Assembly (NCBI GenBank): GCA_021014945.1 | Contig: MU266329.1 | Coordinates: forward strand, 124,001-188,000 | Reading direction: 5' to 3' | DNA length: 64,000 bases | Source of the DNA: Leucogyrophana mollusca | Lineage: Eukaryota; Basidiomycota; Agaricomycetes; Boletales | Part shown: positions 56,531-64,000 of the stretch, piece by piece | Position numbering within the stretch: the first letter of the stretch is position 1 | Layout of the letters: each line of letters opens with the position of its first letter | Translations under genes and position numbers: made by a program | Notes under the pieces: generated by a model | Told to the model about the DNA's origin: nothing | Seen by the model: only the letters and a program-made list of their open reading frames with translations | The model's database searches: none

Positions 56531-57261
56531 CTACCGTTGGGGAACATTTGTGATGCCTGGTTCCACCCAATGCGCCTGCACCAGAGAATTGGTCGGTGCA
56601 ATTCAAAAAGGACAAAGGACTCACCATCATTGTTACTGTTTCCTCCCCATCCGAATTCATGGACCTTACGATCGTCTCCTCGTCTATGCTGGGAGTGTTT
56701 ACGAAGCGAGACAATTCTACCAGCTTTACAACATCGATGCCATACCGTTTGGCGAGGGCTTCTTGCTCCTCTTGGGATGATGCACTTTTTCGTGCTTCCA
56801 GCAGCTCACTTAGAGATGAGGCCAGTAGCCGGTTTTGTGTTGGGTGCGAGGGCGACGCCTCCACCTCGGACTGAGCGCGCGAACGATACATGCTCGTAAT
56901 GTGGTCCCCCTGTAGTATATGGACATTCAGCACACGAGAACGATTGACGGGGTTGCATCTGCATGCTCACGGTGCGAACTGTTTGCATATGATGGTCGAC
57001 GCGTACGGGTCCCAGCCGATTCAGGTTGGACATGAATTGCGGATCCCTAGCATCTGCCTCGATTGCTGGCCGGATCGAATCAGCTCATGAGAGTCATGGG
57101 GCACGTATAGCGCAAGCACCTTCGTTTTTGCTTTCGCTCGCGAGTGGTCGACCTGAGTGGTTAGCGTTGGAAGTGGCATCGGCAATAGGTGCTCTGGCAC
57201 CAGCCCAGGTCGGCTTTTCCTTGGGCAGCTTACGAGCTGCTTTGGATGATGCGCCCCCCAT
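56531..57261 (-). CDS. Small conserved-looking fungal protein with N-myristoylation-type start
   Basis: Family not identified. The start at 57261 gives MGGASSKAARKLPKEKPTWA: Gly2 with Ser6 fits an N-myristoylation site followed by basic residues, suggesting membrane attachment. Exon 2 (about 57057-56975) contains DARDPQFMSNLNRLGPVRV then HHMQTVRT. Exon 3 (about 56918-56580) is helical: LLASSLSELLEARKSASSQE, QEALAKRYGIDVVKLVELSR. The last short exon gives AHWVEPGITNVPQR and stops at 56531. Three GT-AG introns, all in phase. About 190 aa. The opening motif looks like one I have seen in other fungal genomes, but I cannot name it with confidence. It is 184 bp from the RMD5 stop (convergent). Confidence 0.72.
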
Positions 57262-57721
57262 GATGCGTGGAGGTTTGAAGTCGAGGCTGAAGCCCTTGCA
57301 AGTGGAAAAGGGTACAGAATGCCACAGGCTAACGCGACGAATCCCGTGACAATAACTGGTCGACCATTGTCACGCTGCCCTACGACCAGTACCAGCAGTC
57401 AAAAATCTCTATAGCTTCGCGGCCATGTTTTACAGCCATCCGTACGTATTTATACACAGTCAGGCCCGACGTAGCAGTGGGATAAAAAGTAAGAGGATAG
57501 CAACATTCCTGCACCGGCAACCAACCGCAACTTCGTCCAGACTTCCCAGAGAAAGGAGCGTGAATGTGAGGACATGATGTGAGAGGGGTATAAAAAGGAG
57601 TGATTGTCTGGCGAATAGCCTGGACTTGCTGTGGCAGAAAGATAGATAGACAACAGAAGGAATAACTTCGTTCGATATGCAACAAAGCAAATGTCATGAG
57701 CGAGTCGTGGCAGATATTCTT
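57262..57721. other. Intergenic region between the small myristoylated-type gene and the Pumilio gene
   Basis: About 460 bp. It holds the promoter of the small minus-strand gene, with a minus-strand TATAAATA at 57447-57454, and the 3' end of the Pumilio gene. A plus-strand TATAAAAA near 57589 has no gene after it. Confidence 0.45.
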
Positions 57722-60700
57722 TTAATTGAAGGTGCCCATGTTGTTGGACGGGTTCTGTTGGTATACTTGATACATATATGCCTGGTAAAGGTGCGGGGGG
57801 ACTGTTTGAGCGTTATAAGTCGGTTGACCCATTCCCAAGACGTTGCCTGCCTGCGAGAGGCTAGGGGACTGCGTGCTGTATGGAACAGCAGACACAGGAG
57901 TAGGGGTCATCGAAGGGGCAGCACTGGGCAAACCGCCATTACGACGGACAGCGGAGCGAGGGCTACTGATATCAGGCGACCGAAGGGCAAAGGGATTGAA
58001 GGGGTCAGAGGAAGGGGAGAAGGCCGAAGAAGGATTGGAAGCAAGGCCGCGTGCATTGTTTTGGCCATAAGAGGGGTCAATGTGGAGCTGGGGAGGGCCA
58101 GAATGAGGATTTTGGCCGCCCATCTGCAAAGCGGCCATCATAGAAGCCAAACCCTGATCGTTTGATGGGTAGCCTGACGGTAAGCCAGGCACGCCATAAG
58201 TGTTCTGTGATGAGAGCTTCTTTCCGGTCTGGGGGCCATTGGTCGTGTATGTGGGCTGGTAGTTGGGAATCGGAAGTCCAACTTCTTCGATCAAGCGGCG
58301 GTAAGCCTGAGTCGCGATAACTTTGAGTTCAATCAGGACGCGTTTGGTGGCCTCGATGTAGATCGGCTTCTCGACAGGGTCAAGGAATGGACTGGTTAGG
58401 ATCTTGTGCACAACTGCGACGCCGTTTACTTGATCACCCAGGACATCGGTAAGCACGTGGTCGCCGGGGGAAGAGAATAACGCCTGGACGATCTGACGTG
58501 AGGCCTCAGGCTCGATTTTCTGGTTGACTATCCTCAGAACGGTAAGCGACGCCAGCTTGTGGGTGCACAGGTGTGAAAGATGCGGGGTGAAACGAGGCGC
58601 AAGAAGGTTATACCGAGAGGGGAAAGCGGATGTGTCTAAAAGCCATGTGAGGAGGAGTGCGCCGTTGGGGTTCGTAGCCAATGGGATCGAATTGAGGATC
58701 ACCGTGGTGGCGATGCGGCGTTGTTGGCTGAGGGTAATGTGCGGGCTCTCCAGGCATGCTCTCATGCTTCGAGCACCAAAACGACCCTGCGCAACTTCCC
58801 ACATACGATCGACCATGGCATCAAAGATAAAGTCATTCGCGGGAGCACCAAAGCGCAGGCAGCATCTATGGAAACATGAGTGGCTGGGCGAGAGGGATAG
58901 TAAAGGAACGTACTGCACGACATAGTTGCCGAACTGATCCAGCAACAGTGGCGGGGCATAAGCCCTCAAGTTTTGGACGATCAGCCCAACTTCCTCCGGG
59001 GTCTGGACGCATTCAATGATTTTCTGTGCGGCCCATGTACCGTTCTTGTGGATACCGATCATTGCGAGATGTGGGGTAATGCGTTCCAGCATCGCAAACC
59101 TGGGTCCAGGCGAACATTTTTCAAACAACTTCTGTACAACCTATTCACGGATGTTAGATAGTCCCTCCTTCGAATAGAACTCTAGCACCAACCGTGTTGC
59201 CAAGCCAGTCAGAAGCCAGATCGACAATTTCGCCATCCAAGAAGTCACCAGCGACTTGATCAGTCTCCTCGACCGTCATGGTACCGGAGTCCAGCCTCTT
59301 GCGAAGTTCACGTAGCTTAGATGCATCCCAGCGTCTGTTGTTCGGCCTCTCAGACACCAAGGGGATAGTCGTGTAGTACATAGTTGGAGGCCGGAACTCT
59401 GGGTGAGACCGTCAGCCACGAACCCACAGCAATCCGAGGGAATGCTCACCAGAAAGAGCTTGGATGTCAGCCTCGGCCTCTAGACTGCCAGTCGTAAGCT
59501 CCTTCATGATCATCTGTTGCTCAGTCACAGAAGGCGTCCAACCAGCAGGCTTCGCCAGCCCGTCCGTGACATAGGCCAGATTGTTGTGCATCCCAGAACC
59601 AATCATGTGAAGCAGCAAGTTCGATCGGTAGTTCTCCACATTGCCGCCAAGAACCTGTTGGTCCGCAGGTATGGTGGATGCGCCCTTTACGCTGCGCAAA
59701 GCATGAATGGTGGCTCCGACACTCAGGTCGCCGATGCCTTGAACAGCAACGCTGGGACTCTCATCCTGACCACCGCTGCCTTCTTGGCCATTTTTGACGG
59801 GTACCTTGGCGAAACCGATACGGATGGCACCAACATCGCTTCCTAACACGTCGCGGCCATTCAGAGCCTTCCTAGCCCTCACAGCATCATCCAAACGCTC
59901 AAAGTTGACTAATGGAGACCATGAGCATCACCCTCAGGTAATGGGTGTGCACACTTACTGAATCCACAATTCTTGTGCGTCAGCACCCTAGCAGACTCGA
60001 TGGGTCCATAAGGGCTGAAAACGCTCAAAATCGTCGCAGGCGTAGTGGTGCTTGGAATAGATCCAATCCACAACGCACGGGTGGGGGTGGATTGCAGCTG
60101 TGCGTCCATCCCTCCCAGGCCTGGGCTGGAGCTTTTGCCTAAACCGCTGGGAGAGGTTGCACCGGAGCTAGTTACGGTGGACCCCTTGGCGGGCGCAACG
60201 GGTGCGCTGTCGGCTTTTCCAAATCCAATACGGACGGTCTGACCATTCGGCATGCCAATGTTGCCCCCAAGGCGGTTGAGCACGTCGTCTTTAGCACGGA
60301 TGGCGTCTGCTTGATCGACGAAATTGACGAAACCACATTCCTTGATTGAATATGTCAGGTTATCCCGACTATGAGAATTGGCAACAAACGGACCTTTTCC
60401 GGCAACAACCTCAAGCTCTCAATGGCACCGTAAGGAGCGAATACGTGGATGAGCTGCTCGCTGGTCACCGCACTATCAAGGTTGCCAATCCAGAGTGACC
60501 GCGTAGGCGTCTGGATCTGCGATGTGTTGTTCTCCGATTTGGGCGAGACAGCCCTACCCTGTGAGCCAGGCGCGATGAGGTACGAGGATGCACGGCTGAG
60601 CTCCCCGCCAGGGAAATGCACAGTGGGAGATGACCCATTGCGCGAACTAGCCAACTTGACGTCTGACTTGAGGATACCTGCGGGGCTAGCTAAACTTGTA

Positions 60701-61943
60701 AGACTACCTCCAGTTACGCCAAGGTCGTTCAAGTAGGGAGACTGGGCCTCGCTTGTGGTTGCGCGACGCTGGAGAGAGCGCACCGGGTCGTCAAGTGTTC
60801 CCACGGAAATAGCGCGGGGTCGGGCACCGAGCGCGCTGGCAGGAGTCAAATGGTCTGTTTGCTTGAAACCCTTGGCCACGTAGTTGGAGTGTAAAAGGTT
60901 CGCATCCGACATGGATCCATCGTACGAGCCCAAGCGTTGCCTCTCGTACAACGTAGGTCCACTGTCATTATAATTGTCGAAAAATTCTTCGTCGTCCTCG
61001 GGGTTGGGGGTGGCAAGGAGTGACGTGGGACCAGAAGAACGGGCACGATAGGGGTTGGACACGGTGCTTGCGCGTAAGCGAGGGGGGTTAGCGAGGTTTC
61101 CGGCAATTGCGGCCTGCGCCTGCGTACGTAACTCTGAGATGGTAGCGGCCGGCGGAGGGCGGTGGCTATCATCCAAGCCGAGGTAGTCAAGCGTGGGTAC
61201 ATCGTAGTCGTCTGCCGAGTCCGCGGAGGTAACCGAGCGCAGCTCGTCGAGGACAGGGAAGTTGGAGTTGCTCCCGTTCGTGGACGACAGCCAGGAGGAC
61301 GAGAAGATGGACGGCCCGAAGGCGTTGGAGAGTCCACCGGATGGGAGCGTCAGCGACCCCGACCTCAAACGGCTGGTGCGCTCTGAGACGACTGGAGGCG
61401 CAGGAGCAATAGCGGCGGTGGGCGTGCCTGTGACTGAAGTCGCGGAGTGACGGAGGCTGGGACGCGTGGGTGCGGCAAGGCCGGGAGTGGTGTTTGCGCT
61501 CTGCCTCTGCTGGACTTGCTCCGAGAAAGACTCCGTAGAACCAGGAGTGCTTCCCAGAGTATTGGACGCTGCCGCAAAGCGCTGTGCAGCGAGGTGCACG
61601 TCAGAAGGCAGGGTCCCAGCCCTTGCTCTCCTAAAACCAGGAGGGTAGTTTGAGGAGGGGACGCTGGTACCATCTCCCGGAGAGGTAATGGTCGAAGTAA
61701 GCTCATTAGGCGGAGAATCCGCTAAAGCGCGCAGCGCGGGAGGCCTATACCTAGCTCCACCGAGCCGTTCTTCCGCTTGGATCTCCCTTGCTCTGTGGTG
61801 TGGTGTGTAAAAATCACCGCACTAGCTGCAGGAGGGGGGACATCTCACCTCTTGGCAAATGCGGCCGAGGGTGCGGGGGGAGGAGTTTTGCCCGAAGAAA
61901 CTCTTGAATAGGAGCCGTTGTTATCAGAGGCTGATAGAGACAT
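57722..61943 (-). CDS. RNA-binding protein with two RRMs and Pumilio repeats (Jsn1/Puf2-like)
   Basis: Post-transcriptional regulator binding mRNA 3' UTRs. The start at 61943 opens a short exon (SLSASDNNGSYSRVSSGK). A long disordered Ser/Pro/Ala-rich region follows to about 60550. RRM1 lies about 60510-60240 (LWIGNLDSAVTSEQLIHVF; CGFVNFVDQADAIRAK after an intron). RRM2 lies about 60100-59800 (ALWIGSIPSTTTPATILSVF; ALNGRDVLGSD). The Pumilio repeats run from about 59340 to 58270: LRELRKRLDSGTMTVEETDQ, IGIHKNGTWAAQKIIECVQ, LLLDQFGNYVVQ, GRFGARSMRACLES, NPNGALLLTWLLD and DVLGDQVNGVAVVHKIL. A Pro/Gln/Ser-rich tail ends at 57722. About 1,250 aa. The RRM plus PUF order is that of fungal Jsn1/Puf2-type proteins. 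Introns are short and few. Which yeast PUF is the closest is unsure. Confidence 0.94.
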
Positions 61944-62416
61944 TATAGGGCTTGATTGAGTGTGCAATTATGGATTACGCTGAGGTGGTGATGGTGATTA
62001 ACGGACGGGTGTCCGTTTTTGATTGCAGTGACTAAGGCTGACGACGCAGGCAAGCGTTGAGACCAGATTTTTGTGATGTGAGACGTTCGTTGCGTGAATT
62101 AGCGTTGCGGTGGAAGCGAAGGAAGGGAGAAAAAAGCCAAAAAAGTGAGAAAAAGCAAGGATATTGAATGGACGTTATCCACGGAGTAGTACTTTAGAAA
62201 GCCTGGTGTACTTGGACCAGAGAAATATGCAGTACTAAGTAAGATGGCGGAATTTCGTGGTTGGGAGCAAACTCGCACTCGAACAAATCTTGCATCCAGT
62301 ATCCGGCTTTTCACACTCCGCTCCTTCCCTCTGTCACCAACACCCTTCCTTTCCCAAGACTCGTTATTCATTTCATTGTCTTCTTTACCACGCAAAATAC
62401 AAGGCAAGACTGTACA

Positions 62417-62548
62417 ATGAACATTCCCGACGGCTATCCTACCTTGGCGCGATCACGGCTCAATGCGGTCACTGCTGGCGGCTCTGGCAGACCAACGCTG
62501 GTCCCCTCAGATGCGCGCAAATTTAACGTGACCGTGCATGGAGTCTGA
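62417..62548 (+). CDS. Possible first exon of an unresolved gene
   Basis: An ATG at 62417 follows a pyrimidine-rich leader (about 62320-62390) of the kind seen before other genes here, and opens NIPDGYPTLARSRLNAVTAG then RPTLVPSDARKFNVTVHG before a stop at 62548. Composition is coding-like. A donor at GTGACC near 62528 could lead to further exons, but I could not find a convincing partner. It is divergent from the Pumilio gene (about 470 bp). Not recognised. Confidence 0.28.
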   Translation: MNIPDGYPTLARSRLNAVTAGGSGRPTLVPSDARKFNVTVHGV

Positions 62549-63596
62549 TGATCGTTCCTGCGCCGGCAATATCACGTCCAGCCGTCGTAAACACGCTGGC
62601 ATGTGGCTGCGTGTGGGAGCTCCTGCAAGGTCACCTGGGGTAGACTATATACACGTAGCTCTATCTTAAGCACCTGTACAAATAGTAAACGCACTCGAGA
62701 CCACCATCCGATCGAGCGAGAAAGGATTGCTCGGAGCCGGCTGAAGAGGTCATTCGGGTCCGGCAATTGAAGCGCATAACGGAACAAGGGCATTGGCGTC
62801 GGCCAAGGAAAGTCTATGCCGTGTCGAAGACGTACACGGCAACGTCTAGCTTGAGGATGTCCCGCCCGGAGCAACAAACACGCCTGCGCCCCAGAATGCC
62901 ACTTCAAGTCAGTAGGCGCGACGGCAAGTCACCAGTCACTGATAACCCACAATCAGATACGCCACAACGCACCGTTGAAACAAGGCTACCACCCGATCGA
63001 GCAGGACTATCTTCAGACTGGGCGGCGTTCTCTGGAAACCTGGCAACTCGTCATCGCGTCATCAGCTGGCCACAATGATCACGATGGCGCAGCAGCACCC
63101 TTGAAAACTCCACCCGCAGGCCACAGTCAAATTCAAACCAAGGACTTTGAATTCGCGCGTGGCCTCCAAGTCGTCGACGGAAGGAGATGCGATACCCATG
63201 ATCAGCTTGCGTTCCAGAGTGGCAACGCCCCGCTGTCTATAACTCTGAGAACCACAATCAAATCGACACAAGTAGCCTGTAGCCAACACCTGTCCCACCG
63301 TGTCACGCTTCAGCCCCAAATCACTGGTAACTCGGGATTACTTAGCTCCACGTCGACCGAGAAACCCCAGTCACAACTCCGAGGGAAACATGAGCGCTGC
63401 TAGGCGGCGGCCGCTTGATCGCAATTCGTGATTCGTGATGCAGACCTGTGATTCGTGATTTATGATGCAAACCCGAGACACGCGCGCATGTCCAGTGTCG
63501 GGGGAGCGTGAGTCTTGAGAATCAAATGTCACGATGGGGATAAATCGGCCGCTGCACTTGTACCTCCGATACACCGAATATTCGACAGCCTCGTAG
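62549..63596. other. Unresolved region with short coding-like fragments
   Basis: Both strands carry frames of 80-140 codons that overlap each other (for example 62975-63403 plus, 63062-63319 minus), so at most one can be real and none shows a known domain. A short ATTCGTGAT-type repeat lies at 63424-63473. Confidence 0.35.
63424..63473. repeat. Two 23-nt tandem-like copies built from ATTCGTGAT units
   Basis: Copies at 63424-63446 and 63451-63473 differ at three positions and are 4 nt apart. Each starts with ATTCGTGAT and ends GATGCARACC. Simple arrays of this kind occur in some fungal genomes. No terminal repeats or target duplications seen. Confidence 0.6.
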
Positions 63597-63869
63597 AGCG
63601 CCGCCATTTCACCGATCGCGAGTCTCGCAAACGGAATTCCGGAAGATTTTTTCACGAACTGCGTCAGCTCGACTACAACTACCAGACACCCTCGGCACGG
63701 AGGAAGGGATAGTCACAACAGCGCTCGGGGAATTTCTCGACGAGTCTGGCGCCTTGCGAAAACCGGAGAGAAACGTTGGTACCAAATCAAGGGTGATCGT
63801 GACCAGTTTGAGAAAGTCAAGTCAGCCGTAGAGCGCAAGAAACAGGCGTATACCGAGGGGGAATGGTGA
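63597..63869 (+). CDS. Possible terminal exon of an unresolved gene
   Basis: After an acceptor-like TCGTAG at 63596, a frame stays open for 90 codons: SAAISPIASLANGIPEDFF, then ARGISRRVWRLAKTGEKRW and QFEKVKSAVERKKQAYTEGE before the stop at 63869. The Lys/Glu-rich end looks like a genuine helical C-terminus. Upstream, the same frame holds a short run (RPLHLYLRYTEYSTAS) before the TAG that the acceptor would remove. No family recognised. A further coding-like frame with a GTAAGT donor (63879-63957) may belong to another gene that leaves the window. Confidence 0.3.
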   Translation, partial: SAAISPIASLANGIPEDFFTNCVSSTTTTRHPRHGGRDSHNSARGISRRVWRLAKTGEKRWYQIKGDRDQFEKVKSAVERKKQAYTEGEW

Positions 63870-64000
63870 TGAGGCAAAGATGGTAAGATCTCTTGTGTGG
63901 CCATACAGAGATACACTGCGAGACCGCGATGTCATCCCGCCGTTGGTTTTACAGTCGGTAAGTGGTACCTGGACCCGAACCAACACTTTTCTTACTTTTT

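Overview
The window looks like nuclear DNA of a basidiomycete fungus, most likely Agaricomycotina. Genes are closely packed on both strands and are cut by many introns of about 50-70 nt. Protein content is fungal: Src1/Heh1, Noc3, Nsa1, an RRM-Pumilio protein, a fungal YAT amino-acid permease and a serine-rich GPI-anchored cupredoxin. I could not place the order or species. No rRNA, tRNA, CRISPR array, transposon or virus was recognised. Gene ends below come from splicing by eye (GT-AG sites, conserved family residues, reading phase).

Left part (1-22 kb): a five-TOG XMAP215/Stu2-type microtubule polymerase (-), APC5 of the anaphase-promoting complex (-), the ribosome-biogenesis factor NOC3 (+), a TEA-domain transcription factor (-), ESCRT-I VPS23/TSG101 (+) and the inner-nuclear-membrane protein SRC1 (-). 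Middle (22-38 kb): a decayed copy of a sulfide:quinone oxidoreductase gene followed by the better preserved copy (-), a serine-rich protein with a possible Mso1-type Sec1-binding segment (+), a GPI-anchored cupredoxin (+), a NEPRO/RMP1-like nucleolar protein (-), AP-1 beta-adaptin (+), an OTU deubiquitinase (-) and an AKR7-type aldo/keto reductase (+). Right part (38-64 kb): a Rap1GDS1-like armadillo protein (+), two tandem cupins (-,-), a probable peroxisomal enoyl-CoA isomerase/hydratase (+), an amino-acid permease (+), a small unrecognised four-exon gene (-), a gene-poor 2.4 kb stretch with one candidate gene, pirin (+), NSA1 (-), RMD5/GID2 (+), a small putatively myristoylated protein (-) and an RRM-Pumilio protein (-). 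The last 2 kb hold only unresolved coding-like fragments.

Most genes are housekeeping: spindle and cell cycle, ribosome assembly, membrane traffic, ubiquitin. There is no metabolic cluster or defence system. The most interesting signals are in gene structure. The better SQR copy has lost the GT of one donor (it reads GA), while its decayed copy keeps a canonical GT there. One of the two cupin paralogues appears to use two GC-AG introns. The enoyl-CoA gene has a 12-nt microexon. The OTU gene has three introns that are all multiples of three and stop-free. Several promoters of core genes share GTCAC/GTGAC-type elements.
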